64,000 nt of DNA from Hydrogenophaga sp. IBVHS2 (GCF_002127215.1 NZ_NFUT01000001.1:806001-870000), one strand, 5' to 3'; counted from the stretch's first letter, positions 31,541 through 41,194 are shown. Numbers and translations: made by a program. The notes: generated from the sequence alone by a model not told the origin.

Positions 31541-34074
31541 CTCGCTCTTTCGGTGTCCGTCAGGGTCTGCGCGGCCGCTGCTTCGGCGGCCTGCGGTTGT
31601 AGTCGCGAGGCGATGGGAATCCAGAAGCTGAAACAGCATCCCACCACATCCTCGCCATTGTAGAGGTTCTCCACCCGCATCCTGCCATGGTGGGACTCGA
31701 CGATGCTGCGGCACAGCTTCAGGCCGATGCCCATGCCTTCGCTCTTGGTGCTGTAGAAGGCCTCGTAGATGCGCTCGATCATGTCGGCCGGCACGCCCTT
31801 GCCGGAATCGCGCACCTCGAACTCGATGACGTCCTGGTCGTCGTGCCGGCGCGGTCCGACCCGCAGCTCGACATAGCGCTCGGCCGGCGGCCGGTTGGCA
31901 TCGGCAATCGCCTCGCCGGCGTTCTTCATCAGGTTGATCAGCACCTGCTCGATCAGGATCGGGTCGACCATGAGGGCGGGCAGCCGCGCCGCCACATACG
32001 AGGTGAGGCGCACCTGCTGGCGACGCAGTTCGATGTCGGCCAGTTCGATGGCGTTGCTGACCATCTGGGCCACGTCCGACAGCATGGGGTTGGGTTCGCT
32101 GCGCTTCACGAAGGCCCGGATGCGCTGGATGATCTGGCCCGCCCGCTGGGCCTGCCGCGAGGTCTTCTCGAGTGCCGCCAGCAGGTCCTCGGTGCTGATG
32201 CGTTCGTCCTTCAGGCGCGAGATCATGCCGTTGCAGTAATTGCTGATGGCCGTGAGCGGCTGGTTGAGTTCGTGCGCCACGCTCGACGCCATCTCGCCCA
32301 TGGTGATCAGGCGGCTGGCGGTCTGGGCGCGCTCGGCCTGCCGGGCCGCCAGTTCTTCGGCGTTGCGACGCGGCGTGATGTCGCTGGCGATCACCATCTG
32401 CGCCAGGCGGCCGTCCACCCAGGTCAGGTAACGGGTGCGGACCTCCAGCCAGCGGTCGAGTTCGGCGGCAAACACCTCCGCGTTCTCGGCACCGGCATCG
32501 GTCAGTGTCTCGGTGGGCATGCCGGCGAAGGCATCCACCGCATCGCCGTCGTCGGGCGCCGGCTGCGGCTGATGACCGGCCAGATCGACCAGGCGGCGGT
32601 GCCCGTGGCCCCGGGTGCCGAACCACAGCCGGTACATCTTGTTGGCAAAGAGCAGTTCATCGCTGCCCAGAGGCGCCACCGACACCGCCGAGTCGAGCGA
32701 CTCCAGCACGGTGGTGAAGCGCTCGTAGGATGCCGACAGTTCCTCGCGCACCCGCTTGGGCTCGGTGATGTCGGTCATGGAAGTCATCCAGCCGGTCTGC
32801 ACGCCCTTGGGGTCCACCAGCGGCGACACATACATGCGGGCATCGAAGATGGTGCCGTTGCGCCGCTGCACCCGCACCTCGAAGCCCCCCGGCGTGGAAC
32901 GGCCATTGAGCTCGTCCTCCAGCCGGGACAGCAGCAGGTCGTGGTCGCTTTCGGGCCAGTAGGGGAAGGGGGCGGTGCGGCCCACCAGCTCGGCCTCGGT
33001 CCAGCCGGTCATCGAGCAGAACGCCGGGTTCACATAGGTGATGCGGCCCTGCATGTCCAGGGCCCGCATGCCGGTGAGCATGGAGTTCTCCATGGCGCGC
33101 CGGAAGTTGGTCTCGGTCATCAGCGCCTGCTGGGCCTGCACCCGGCGCCGGGTGTGCCGCCAGGTGCCCAGCAGCATCCACACGGTGAGCACCGACAGCG
33201 AGCCGATGACCCAGAAGAAACCGGTGCCGACGATGTCCTGCGAGGTCCGGTAGCCCTGCGCCTTGAGGATCAGGCCATTGCCCACCGGCGACACCGGCAC
33301 CTCGTGCTCCATGGGCGGGTTGGCCCAGGGCAGCAGGCGCAGCACCGTGTTGGGTGTCTGCAGCGTGCCGGCCAGCACCTGTCCGCTGTCGTCCACCAGC
33401 GCCACGGCGTAGCGGGCCATGATCTCCGGCGGCATCCCGAAACGCATGAGGCCGTCCACCGAATACTCGCCCATGACGGTTCCGTTGAAGCGACCCTGTT
33501 CGGTCAGCGGCACCTGCAGCATGAGGGTGGCATTGCGCGGGCTGTTGCCCATCGGCCGTGAATAGATGGGCTGGCGCAGGTCGCGCGCCAGATCGAACGA
33601 GCCGTCGGTCTCGGCCGGGCTCAATGCCGTGCCGGTGGGGCGGACCAGCTCGGGCGGGGCGCTGGGTGAGGCGTAGCTGGCCTGCACGGTGCGGCGGGCG
33701 TCGACCCAGCTGATGGCCAGCAGTTCCGGGAACTGGCTGACCAGGGTTTCGACCTGGAAGGTGAATTCCTCGGTGTCGATCTCGCGGTTGTCGATTTCGC
33801 GGGCCAGCCGCATGAGCTGCTCCTGGCGCTCCAGCAGGCGCAGGCGCAGGCGCTGCTGCGCGTATTCCACGTCGCGGGTGACGGCTTCCTGTTCGCGTTC
33901 GAGCTCCTCGTAGCGCAGGTACGCGATCGCCACCACGATGGCGGTGAGGAACAGCAGCACCGACAGCAGCGGCGCGAGTGTGGCGAAGCGGTCCTGGCGT
34001 GAGGGCGGCAGGCGCCGCCACCAGCGCTTGATCCACGGCACCGATGCCGCATGAGAAGAGGAATTCGTGACCAC
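31537..34074 (-). CDS. PAS-domain sensor histidine kinase (FixL/DctS-like)
   Basis: The product is 845 residues. TM1 is about residues 33-53 (LATLAPLLSVLLFLTAIVVA) and TM2 about 285-307 (FFWVIGSLSVLTVWMLLGTW), enclosing a periplasmic sensor domain of about 230 residues. A PAS domain (ALDMQGRITYVNPAFCSMTG) with a PAC follows, then a second, weaker PAS region. The HisKA box carries the phosphorylated H601 in SSVAHELNQPLTAI. The HATPase domain has N (NLMKNAGEAI), G1 (VRDSGKGVP) and G2 (GMGIGLKL) boxes. The ligand is unknown. It is co-transcribed with the FixJ-type regulator and divergent from aceE across 174 bp. Confidence 0.93.
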   Translation of the reverse strand: MVTNSSSHAASVPWIKRWWRRLPPSRQDRFATLAPLLSVLLFLTAIVVAIAYLRYEELEREQEAVTRDVEYAQQRLRLRLLERQEQLMRLAREIDNREIDTEEFTFQVETLVSQFPELLAISWVDARRTVQASYASPSAPPELVRPTGTALSPAETDGSFDLARDLRQPIYSRPMGNSPRNATLMLQVPLTEQGRFNGTVMGEYSVDGLMRFGMPPEIMARYAVALVDDSGQVLAGTLQTPNTVLRLLPWANPPMEHEVPVSPVGNGLILKAQGYRTSQDIVGTGFFWVIGSLSVLTVWMLLGTWRHTRRRVQAQQALMTETNFRRAMENSMLTGMRALDMQGRITYVNPAFCSMTGWTEAELVGRTAPFPYWPESDHDLLLSRLEDELNGRSTPGGFEVRVQRRNGTIFDARMYVSPLVDPKGVQTGWMTSMTDITEPKRVREELSASYERFTTVLESLDSAVSVAPLGSDELLFANKMYRLWFGTRGHGHRRLVDLAGHQPQPAPDDGDAVDAFAGMPTETLTDAGAENAEVFAAELDRWLEVRTRYLTWVDGRLAQMVIASDITPRRNAEELAARQAERAQTASRLITMGEMASSVAHELNQPLTAISNYCNGMISRLKDERISTEDLLAALEKTSRQAQRAGQIIQRIRAFVKRSEPNPMLSDVAQMVSNAIELADIELRRQQVRLTSYVAARLPALMVDPILIEQVLINLMKNAGEAIADANRPPAERYVELRVGPRRHDDQDVIEFEVRDSGKGVPADMIERIYEAFYSTKSEGMGIGLKLCRSIVESHHGRMRVENLYNGEDVVGCCFSFWIPIASRLQPQAAEAAAAQTLTDTERAR

Positions 34075-34137
34075 CGGGCGAGTCTACGTGAGGGTTCGGG
34101 CGGACTTCGCATCGGCAGCGGCCCTTTCGAATAGTTC

Positions 34138-34155
34138 ATGATGTGAAATCATCAT
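34138..34155. promoter_or_regulatory. Inverted repeat upstream of aceE, candidate regulator site
   Basis: ATGATG (34138-34143) and CATCAT (34150-34155) are separated by TGAAAT, immediately upstream of the aceE -35. It lies between the divergent kinase and PDH genes, a position suited to an activator or dual-control operator. Binding by the neighbouring response regulator is inference. Confidence 0.4.
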
Positions 34156-34162
34156 CCGGATA

Positions 34163-34191
34163 TTGAAACGACTTTCGATCTGTGAAAGAAT
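34163..34191 (+). promoter_or_regulatory. Sigma-70 promoter of the PDH operon (aceE)
   Basis: TTGAAA (34163-34168), a 17-bp spacer and AAGAAT (34186-34191) predict a start near 34198 and a leader of about 50 nt. ACAGGAGAC precedes the aceE ATG at 34249. Confidence 0.6.
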
Positions 34192-34248
34192 GCCGCCGTC
34201 CGGCAGGGAGCGGCCCTGCCCATACCCATATCGCCACAGGAGACACGC

Positions 34249-36963
34249 ATGTCAGCGAACGACGCCCGCCCCGGTACCACCGCGTCCGATCTGGACGCCC
34301 AGGAAACCCGCGAATGGATGGAGGCGCTGACCGCCGTCATCGAACGCGAAGGCCCTGAACGCGCCCACTACCTCCTGGAGCAGCTGCTGGAAGAGGCCCG
34401 TCAGCACAGCGTGGACATGCCGTTCTCGGCCACCACCGGGTACGTCAACACCATCGAGCCGGGTGAAGAGGCCCACAACCCCGGCAACCTCGAACTCGAA
34501 GGTCGCCTGCGCGCCTACATGCGCTGGAACGCCATGGCCATGGTGGTCAAGGCCAACCGCCTGAACCCGGCCGATGGCGGCGACCTGGGCGGCCACATCA
34601 GCTCGTTCCAATCGCTGGCCCACATGTTCGCGGTCGGCTTCAACCATTTCTGGCACGCCGACAACACCGATGCCGGTGGCAATCACGGCGGCGACCTGCT
34701 CTACATCCAGGGCCACAGCGCCCCCGGCATCTATGCCCGCGCCTTCATGGAAGGCCGCCTGAGCGAGGAGCAGCTGCTGAACTTCCGCCAGGAAGTCGAC
34801 GGCAAGGGCATCTCCAGCTACCCGCACCCCAAGCTGATGCCGGAGTTCTGGCAGTTCCCCACCGTGTCCATGGGCCTGGGCCCGCTGATGGCCATCTACC
34901 AGGCGCGCTTCCTGAAGTACCTGCACGCGCGCGGCATTGCCGACACCTCGCAGCGCAAGGTCTGGGTGTTCTGCGGCGACGGCGAGATGGACGAGCCCGA
35001 GAGCCTGGGCGCCATCGGCCTGGCCGCGCGCGAGAAGCTCGACAACCTGGTGTTCGTCGTCAACTGCAACCTGCAGCGCCTGGACGGTCCGGTGCGCGGC
35101 AACGGCAAGATCATCCAGGAGCTCGAAGGCGAGTTCCGCGGCTCGGGCTGGAACGTCATCAAGCTGCTGTGGGGCCGCGAGTGGGACGCCCTGCTGGCGC
35201 GCGACAAGGACGGCGCGCTGCGCAAGATCATGATGGACACGCTGGACGGCGACTACCAGGCCATGAAGGCCAACGACGGTGCGTTCGTCCGCAAGAACTT
35301 CTTCGGCCGCGACCCGCGCACCCTGGAGCTGGTCTCCAAGATGAGCGACGAGGACATCTGGGCGCTGCGCCGAGGCGGGCATGATGCCCAGAAGGTGTAT
35401 GCAGCCTTCCACCGCGCCTACCACCACGAGGGCCAGCCGACCGTGCTGCTGGTCAAGACGGTCAAGGGCTACGGCATGGGCAAGGCCGGCGAGGGCAAGA
35501 ACACCGCCCACCAGACCAAGAAGCTGTCCGACGACGACATCCGCTACATGCGCGACCGCTTCAACCTGCCCATTCCGGACAGCGAGCTGCCCAAGATCCC
35601 GTTCTACAAGCCGGCCGACGACACGCCGGAGATGAAGTACCTGCACGAGCGCCGCAAGGCCCTGGGCGGCTACCTGCCCAAGCGCCGTCCGGTCAGCTCC
35701 GAGAGCTTCACCGTGCCCGCGCTGGACAACTTCAAGGCGGTGCTGGAGCCCACGGCCGAAGGCCGCGAGATCAGCACCACCCAGGCCTATGTGCGCTTCC
35801 TGACCCAGCTGCTGCGCGACCAGGCACTGGGCCCGCGCGTGGTGCCCATCCTGGTGGACGAGGCCCGCACCTTCGGCATGGAAGGGCTGTTCCGCCAGAT
35901 CGGCATCTACAACCCCGAGGGCCAGAAGTACACCCCGGTCGACAAGGACCAGGTCATGTACTACAAGGAAGACAAGGCCGGCCAGATCCTGCAGGAAGGC
36001 ATCAACGAGGCCGGCGGCATGGCCAGCTGGATCGCTGCCGCCACGTCCTACAGCACCAACAACCGCATCATGGTGCCGTTCTACGTGTACTACTCGATGT
36101 TCGGTTTCCAGCGCATCGGCGACCTGGCCTGGGCAGCGGGCGACATGCAGGCGCGCGGCTTCCTGCTCGGCGGCACCTCCGGACGCACCACGCTCAACGG
36201 CGAAGGCCTGCAGCACGAGGACGGCCACAGCCACATCCTGGCCGGCACCATCCCCAACTGCGTGTGCTACGACCCCAGCTTCGCGCACGAGGTGGGCGTC
36301 ATCCTGCACCATGGCCTCAAGCGCATGGTCGAGAAGCAGGACAACGTCTTCTACTACCTGACCCTGCTCAACGAGAACTACGCCATGCCGGGCCTGAAGC
36401 CCGGTACCGAAGAGCAGATCATCAAGGGCATGTACCTGCTCAAGGAAGGCGCCAAGCTGACCCCGCGCGTGCAACTGCTGGGCTCGGGTTCCATCCTGCG
36501 CGAAAGCCTGTTCGCCCAGGAGCTGCTGGAGAAGGACTGGGGTGTGTCGGCCACCGTCTGGTCCTGCCCGAGCTTCAACGAGCTGGCCCGCGACGGCGTG
36601 GACGTGGAGCGCTGGAACCTGCTGCACCCGCTGGAAACGCAGCGCGTGCCCTTCGTGGCGCAACAGCTGGCCGGCCATGCCGGTCCGGTGGTGGCTTCCA
36701 CCGACTACATCAAGAGCTTTGCCGAGCAGATCCGGCCCTACCTGCCCAAGGGCCGCACCTACAAGGTGCTGGGCACCGACGGCTTTGGTCGCAGCGATTT
36801 CCGCAGCAAGCTGCGCGAGCACTTCGAGATCAACCGCCACTACATCGTGGTGGCCGCCCTCAAGGGCCTGGCCGAGGAGGGCACCGTGCCGATGTCGCAG
36901 GTGGCCGAAGCCATCCGCAAGTACGGCATCGACGCCGACAAGATCAACCCGCTCTACGCCTGA
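34249..36963 (+). CDS. aceE: Pyruvate dehydrogenase E1 component (homodimeric)
   Basis: The product is 904 residues, the length of homodimeric AceE. The early region has LNPADGGDLGGHISSFQS. The thiamine-diphosphate motif is CGDGEMDEPESLGA, continuing to NLVFVVNCNLQRLDGPVRGN. HEDGHSHILAGTIPNCVCYD follows in the pyrimidine-binding half. E1p decarboxylates pyruvate and reductively acetylates the lipoyl groups of AceF. It is the first gene of aceE-aceF-lpdA. Confidence 0.99.
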   Translation: MSANDARPGTTASDLDAQETREWMEALTAVIEREGPERAHYLLEQLLEEARQHSVDMPFSATTGYVNTIEPGEEAHNPGNLELEGRLRAYMRWNAMAMVVKANRLNPADGGDLGGHISSFQSLAHMFAVGFNHFWHADNTDAGGNHGGDLLYIQGHSAPGIYARAFMEGRLSEEQLLNFRQEVDGKGISSYPHPKLMPEFWQFPTVSMGLGPLMAIYQARFLKYLHARGIADTSQRKVWVFCGDGEMDEPESLGAIGLAAREKLDNLVFVVNCNLQRLDGPVRGNGKIIQELEGEFRGSGWNVIKLLWGREWDALLARDKDGALRKIMMDTLDGDYQAMKANDGAFVRKNFFGRDPRTLELVSKMSDEDIWALRRGGHDAQKVYAAFHRAYHHEGQPTVLLVKTVKGYGMGKAGEGKNTAHQTKKLSDDDIRYMRDRFNLPIPDSELPKIPFYKPADDTPEMKYLHERRKALGGYLPKRRPVSSESFTVPALDNFKAVLEPTAEGREISTTQAYVRFLTQLLRDQALGPRVVPILVDEARTFGMEGLFRQIGIYNPEGQKYTPVDKDQVMYYKEDKAGQILQEGINEAGGMASWIAAATSYSTNNRIMVPFYVYYSMFGFQRIGDLAWAAGDMQARGFLLGGTSGRTTLNGEGLQHEDGHSHILAGTIPNCVCYDPSFAHEVGVILHHGLKRMVEKQDNVFYYLTLLNENYAMPGLKPGTEEQIIKGMYLLKEGAKLTPRVQLLGSGSILRESLFAQELLEKDWGVSATVWSCPSFNELARDGVDVERWNLLHPLETQRVPFVAQQLAGHAGPVVASTDYIKSFAEQIRPYLPKGRTYKVLGTDGFGRSDFRSKLREHFEINRHYIVVAALKGLAEEGTVPMSQVAEAIRKYGIDADKINPLYA

Positions 36964-36978
36964 TCCCGGGAGACACAC

Positions 36979-38658
36979 ATGGCACTGGTGGAAGTACAAG
37001 TCCCGGACATCGGGGATTTCGATGAAGTGGCGGTGATCGAGCTGCTGGTCAAGCCCGGCGACACGGTCAAGGCCGAGCAGAGCCTGATCACGGTGGAATC
37101 CGACAAGGCGTCGATGGAGATTCCGTCGTCCACGGCCGGCGTCGTCAAGGAGCTGCGCGTGAAGCTGGGCGACAAGGTCAGGCAGGGTTCGGTGGTGCTG
37201 GTGCTGGAGGCCGAAGGCGCCGCCGCAGCGCCGGTCGCTGCCGCCGCACCTGCACCCGCACCCGCACCCGCACCCGCACCCGCACCCGCACCCGCACCCG
37301 CCCCGGCGCCCGCTGCCGCGGCTGCGCCCGTGGCCGCCGGCCCGGTGGAAGTGCGTGTGCCGGACATCGGCGATTTCAAGGACGTGGCGGTGATCGAACT
37401 GCTGGTCAAGCCCGGCGACACCATCCAGGCCGAGCAAAGCCTGATCACGGTGGAGTCCGACAAGGCCTCGATGGAGATCCCGTCGTCGGCGGCCGGTGTG
37501 GTGCAGTCGCTGGCGGTGAAGATCGGCGACAAGGTCAACATCGGCGATCTGGTGGCGCTGCTGCAGGGCTCGGCTGCGGCGTCGGCTCCGGTGGCCGCGC
37601 CGGCCCCGGCGCCTGCGTCCGCGCCTGCCGCGGTCCCCGCCACCGCCGCAGCCCCTGCCGTGGCGGCCGCACCTGCTGCGGTGGCGGCGCCGGCCCACCA
37701 GCCGAGCGCTGCCCCCCTGGGCCTGCCGCACGCCTCGCCCTCGGTGCGCAAGTTCGCCCGCGAACTCGGCGTGCCGCTGGCCGAAGTGAAGGGTTCCGGC
37801 CCCAAGGGCCGCATCACGCTGGACGACGTGCAGCAGTTCACCCGCTCGGTCATGAGCGGTGCGGTGCAGACGGTGGCGCAGGCCGCCAAGGCGCCGGCCG
37901 CTGCGGCCGGTGGTGGCGGCAGCGAGCTGGGCCTCATCCCCTGGCCCAGGGTCGACTTCGCCAAGTTCGGTCCGATCGAGCGCAAGGAGCTGGGCCGCAT
38001 CAAGAAGATCAGCGGCGCCAACCTGCTGCGCAACGCGGTGATGATCCCGGCCGTCACCAACCACGACGATGCCGACATCACCGAGCTCGAAGCCTTCCGC
38101 GTGGCCACCAACAAGGAGAACGAGAAGAGCGGCGTGAAGGTCACCATGCTGGCCTTCCTGATCAAGGCCTGCGTGGCCGCGCTCAAGAAGTTTCCCGAGT
38201 TCAACAGCAGCTTGGACGGCGACGCCCTGGTCTACAAGCAGTACTGGCACATCGGCTTTGCCGCCGACACGCCCAACGGCCTGGTGGTGCCGGTCATCAA
38301 GGACGCCGACAAGAAGGGCATCCTGCAGATCAGCCAGGAAATGGGCGAACTGGCCAAGAAGGCCCGCGAGGGCAAGCTGGGCCCGGCCGACATGAGCGGT
38401 GCAACCTTCACCATCTCCAGCCTGGGCGGCATCGGCGGGCGGTACTTCACGCCCATCATCAATGCGCCCGAGGTGGCCATCCTGGGCGTGTGCAAGAGCC
38501 AGATGGAGCCGGTGTGGGACGGCCAGCAGTTCGTGCCGCGCCTGATGCTGCCGCTCTCGCTGACCTGGGACCACCGCGTCATCGACGGCGCAGCGGCTGC
38601 GCGCTTCAACGCGTACCTGGGCCAGATCCTCGCCGACTTCCGTCGCGTGCTGCTGTAA
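36979..38658 (+). CDS. aceF: Pyruvate dehydrogenase E2, dihydrolipoyllysine acetyltransferase (two lipoyl domains)
   Basis: The product is 559 residues. Two lipoyl domains (about residues 2-78 and 122-198) each carry the modifiable lysine in [13 protein letters not shown]. They are joined by Ala/Pro linkers, the first encoded by eight perfect GCACCC repeats. The E1/E3-binding domain follows (ASPSVRKFARELGVPLAEV, about residue 253) and then the catalytic domain, ending with LTWDHRVIDGAAAARFN (H-x3-DG active site). AceF forms the PDH core and transfers acetyl groups to CoA. It starts 15 bp after aceE. Confidence 0.98.
   Translation: MALVEVQVPDIGDFDEVAVIELLVKPGDTVKAEQSLITVESDKASMEIPSSTAGVVKELRVKLGDKVRQGSVVLVLEAEGAAAAPVAAAAPAPAPAPAPAPAPAPAPAPAPAAAAAPVAAGPVEVRVPDIGDFKDVAVIELLVKPGDTIQAEQSLITVESDKASMEIPSSAAGVVQSLAVKIGDKVNIGDLVALLQGSAAASAPVAAPAPAPASAPAAVPATAAAPAVAAAPAAVAAPAHQPSAAPLGLPHASPSVRKFARELGVPLAEVKGSGPKGRITLDDVQQFTRSVMSGAVQTVAQAAKAPAAAAGGGGSELGLIPWPRVDFAKFGPIERKELGRIKKISGANLLRNAVMIPAVTNHDDADITELEAFRVATNKENEKSGVKVTMLAFLIKACVAALKKFPEFNSSLDGDALVYKQYWHIGFAADTPNGLVVPVIKDADKKGILQISQEMGELAKKAREGKLGPADMSGATFTISSLGGIGGRYFTPIINAPEVAILGVCKSQMEPVWDGQQFVPRLMLPLSLTWDHRVIDGAAAARFNAYLGQILADFRRVLL
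37252..37299 (+). repeat. Hexanucleotide tandem repeat (GCACCC)8 in the aceF linker
   Basis: Eight perfect copies of GCACCC are in frame (GCA CCC, Ala-Pro), flanked by one degenerate GCACCT copy before and GCCCCGGCG after. Unit changes would lengthen or shorten the flexible linker by two residues without a frameshift. Confidence 0.95.
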
Positions 38659-38670
38659 AGGAACCCGAAC

Positions 38671-40491
38671 ATGGCGATCATGAACATTCAGGTTCCCGAC
38701 ATCGGCGACTTCGACGAGGTGGCGGTCATCGAGCTGCTGGTCAAACCGGGCGACACCATCAAGGCCGAGCAGAGCCTGATCACGGTGGAGTCCGACAAGG
38801 CGTCGATGGAGATCCCGTCCTCGCACGCCGGCGTGGTCCAGGAGCTCAAGGTCAAGCTGGGCGACAAGGTGGCCAAGGGCTCGGTGGTGCTGACGCTGGA
38901 GGTGGCCGGTGCGGCGGATGCCCCCGCATCCGCTGCGTCGCCTGCGGCAGCGCCTGCTCCGGCGCCGGCAGCGGCGGTGGTGGCTCCGGCGCCAGCCGCA
39001 GCCTCGTTTGCCGGCAGCGCCGACCTGGACTGCGACCTGCTGGTCCTTGGTGGTGGTCCCGGCGGTTACTCCGCCGCGTTCCGGGCCGCCGATCTGGGTC
39101 TGAAGGTGGTCCTCGTCGAGCGTTACGCCACCCTGGGCGGCGTGTGCCTGAACGTGGGCTGCATCCCGTCCAAGGCCCTGCTGCACGTGGCCGCCGTCAT
39201 GGACGAGGTGAGCCACATGGCCGACTTGGGCGTGGAGTTTGGCCGACCGGTGCTCAACATCGACAAGCTGCGGGGCCACAAGGAAAAGGTGATCGGCAAG
39301 CTCACCGGCGGTCTGGCGGCCATGGCCAAGATGCGCAAGGTGACCACGGTGCGCGGCTATGGCGCCTTCGTCGGCCCCCACCACCTCGAGGTTGAGGAAA
39401 CCACCGGCAGCGGTCAGGCGAAGACCGGCTCGAAGAAGGTGGTGGCCTTCAGGAAATGCATCATCGCGGCCGGCTCGCAGGCGGTGCGCCTGCCCTTCAT
39501 GCCGGACGATCCGCGCGTGGTCGATTCCACCGGTGCGCTCGAACTCAAGGACGTGCCCAGGAAGATGCTGATCGTTGGTGGCGGCATCATCGGCCTGGAG
39601 ATGGGTACCGTCTACAGCACGCTGGGTGCCCGCCTGGACGTGGTGGAGATGATGGACGGCCTGATGCAGGGCGCCGACCGCGATCTGGTCAAGGTCTGGG
39701 AAAAGATGAACAAGCACCGTTTCGACAACGTGATGCTCAAGACCAGGACCGTGGGTGCCCAGGCCACGCCCGAGGGCATCAAGGTGCAGTTCGAGGGCCT
39801 GGACGGCTCCCGGAGCGAAGGCGTCTACGACCTGGTCCTGCAGGCCGTGGGCCGTACCCCCAACGGCCGGAAGATCGCCGCCGACAAGGCCGGCGTGGCG
39901 GTGACCGACCGGGGCTTCATCAGCGTCGATATCCAGATGCGCACCAACGTGCCGCACATCTTCGCCATCGGCGACATCGTCGGTCAGCCCATGCTGGCCC
40001 ACAAGGCGGTGCACGAGGCGCACGTGGCGGCCGAGGTGGCAGCCGGTGAACTCCAGGGCAACAAGGAGCTGGCGGCCGCGGCCTTCAATGCCCGGGTGAT
40101 TCCCAGCGTGGCCTACACCGATCCCGAGGTGGCCTGGGTCGGACTCACCGAGGACCAGGCCAAGGCCCAGGGCATCAAGGTGAAGAAGGGCCTGTTCCCG
40201 TGGGCGGCGTCCGGCCGGGCGATTGCCAATGGCCGCGACGAAGGCTTCACCAAGCTGCTGTTCGACGATTCCCCCGAGGCCCATGGCCACGGCAGGATCC
40301 TGGGCGGCGGCATGGTCGGCACCCACGCGGGCGACATGATCGGCGAGATCGCGCTGGCCATCGAGATGGGGGCCGACGCGGTGGACATCGGCAAGACCAT
40401 CCACCCGCACCCCACGCTGGGCGAGTCCATCGGCATGGCGGCCGAGGTGGCGCACGGTTCGTGCACCGACGTGCCGCCGGCGCGCCGCTGA
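38671..40491 (+). CDS. lpdA: Dihydrolipoyl dehydrogenase (E3) with N-terminal lipoyl domain, PDH type
   Basis: The product is 606 residues, about 130 longer than a plain E3. Residues 1-80 are a lipoyl domain ([33 protein letters not shown]), then an Ala/Pro linker of about 30 residues. The flavoprotein begins [20 protein letters not shown] with the redox disulfide [13 protein letters not shown]. The NAD site is [18 protein letters not shown] ([20 protein letters not shown]) and the C-terminal His-Glu pair is in [13 protein letters not shown]3 reoxidises dihydrolipoyl groups with NAD. Lipoyl-E3 fusions are typical of betaproteobacterial PDH operons. A second, unfused E3 serves 2-oxoglutarate dehydrogenase at 51.3 kb. 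Confidence 0.97.
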   Translation: MAIMNIQVPDIGDFDEVAVIELLVKPGDTIKAEQSLITVESDKASMEIPSSHAGVVQELKVKLGDKVAKGSVVLTLEVAGAADAPASAASPAAAPAPAPAAAVVAPAPAAASFAGSADLDCDLLVLGGGPGGYSAAFRAADLGLKVVLVERYATLGGVCLNVGCIPSKALLHVAAVMDEVSHMADLGVEFGRPVLNIDKLRGHKEKVIGKLTGGLAAMAKMRKVTTVRGYGAFVGPHHLEVEETTGSGQAKTGSKKVVAFRKCIIAAGSQAVRLPFMPDDPRVVDSTGALELKDVPRKMLIVGGGIIGLEMGTVYSTLGARLDVVEMMDGLMQGADRDLVKVWEKMNKHRFDNVMLKTRTVGAQATPEGIKVQFEGLDGSRSEGVYDLVLQAVGRTPNGRKIAADKAGVAVTDRGFISVDIQMRTNVPHIFAIGDIVGQPMLAHKAVHEAHVAAEVAAGELQGNKELAAAAFNARVIPSVAYTDPEVAWVGLTEDQAKAQGIKVKKGLFPWAASGRAIANGRDEGFTKLLFDDSPEAHGHGRILGGGMVGTHAGDMIGEIALAIEMGADAVDIGKTIHPHPTLGESIGMAAEVAHGSCTDVPPARR

Positions 40492-40512
40492 CGCAGCGGG
40501 CCACGGCCATGA

Positions 40513-40538
40513 AAAAACCCGGCCTTGGCCGGGTTTTT
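40513..40538. terminator. Bidirectional intrinsic terminator after the PDH operon
   Basis: AAAAACCCGGCC (40513-40524) and GGCCGGGTTTTT (40527-40538) pair perfectly across a 2-nt gap. Because each arm carries an A-run or T-run, it can terminate both lpdA and the convergent NlpC/P60 gene. Confidence 0.9.
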
Positions 40539-40557
40539 CATGAAGGCGCCGATGGCT

Positions 40558-41130
40558 TCAGGGCTCCTGCTGCTGCGGCAGCACCCGCCGCGCGCCGTTG
40601 AAGCGGGTGTTCCAGTAGGCGATGCGCATGTCCTCGACCCGCACCTGGGCACCGGCGCGGGGGGAGTGGATGAACTTGCCGTCGCCCACATAGATGCCGA
40701 CGTGGCTGAAGGCACGGCGCATGGTGTTGAAGAACACGAGATCGCCGGGCTTGAGTTCGCTGCGGTCGATCACCTGGGTGGCGGCCGCCTGCTCGTCGGA
40801 GCGGCGGGGCAGGATCTTGCCGACCGATTGTTCGAACACCGCCCGCACGAAGCCGCTGCAGTCGAAGCCGGTGTCGTGGCTGTCGCCGCCCCATTTGTAG
40901 GGAACGCCCAGGAAGGCCATGGCGTTGATGACCAGGCTGGAGGCCTGCTCGCTCATGGAAGCCCGGGCCTGCTGCACCTGCGCCCCCAGGCGGTCGATCA
41001 GTCCTTTTTCGGCCAGCAGGGCGTCCATGTCCTGGTAGCCGGCGTTCTGGCCGCTGGTCTGGGCCGACGCCGGCACGGCAGCGCACAGCGCCGAGACGGC
41101 AAGGACCAGGGTGGACAGGCGGATGGACAT
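40558..41130 (-). CDS. Secreted NlpC/P60-family peptidoglycan peptidase
   Basis: The product is 190 residues. A signal peptide (MSIRLSTLVLAVSALCAAVP, cleavage near ASAQT) precedes the NlpC/P60 domain. The catalytic cysteine is C91 in HDTGFDCSGFVRAVF, with H143 in FSHVGIYVGDGKFIHSPR and H155 as third residue. The GVPYKWGG motif precedes the cysteine as usual. Such enzymes cut peptide stems of peptidoglycan, typically gamma-D-Glu-diamino acid bonds. No lipobox is seen, so it is probably periplasmic. It is a single gene ending at the shared terminator. Confidence 0.92.
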   Translation of the reverse strand: MSIRLSTLVLAVSALCAAVPASAQTSGQNAGYQDMDALLAEKGLIDRLGAQVQQARASMSEQASSLVINAMAFLGVPYKWGGDSHDTGFDCSGFVRAVFEQSVGKILPRRSDEQAAATQVIDRSELKPGDLVFFNTMRRAFSHVGIYVGDGKFIHSPRAGAQVRVEDMRIAYWNTRFNGARRVLPQQQEP

Positions 41131-41194
41131 GGGTCGCGAGGGTAACGGCAGCCAGCGCGAGCGTCAAGCGAGAAGAACGCTGTAACCGCTTGAT

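Noticed and set aside
37252-37299. Tandem repeats as a possible CRISPR array
   Set aside because: The units are 6 bp with no spacers and lie in frame within aceF; this is a microsatellite.
34252-40455. An uninterrupted minus-strand reading frame of over 2000 codons opposite aceE-aceF-lpdA
   Set aside because: It is the mirror of three well-identified genes. High third-position GC removes stop codons from this antisense frame, and its translation is His/Leu/Val/Gly-rich with no domain or membrane pattern.
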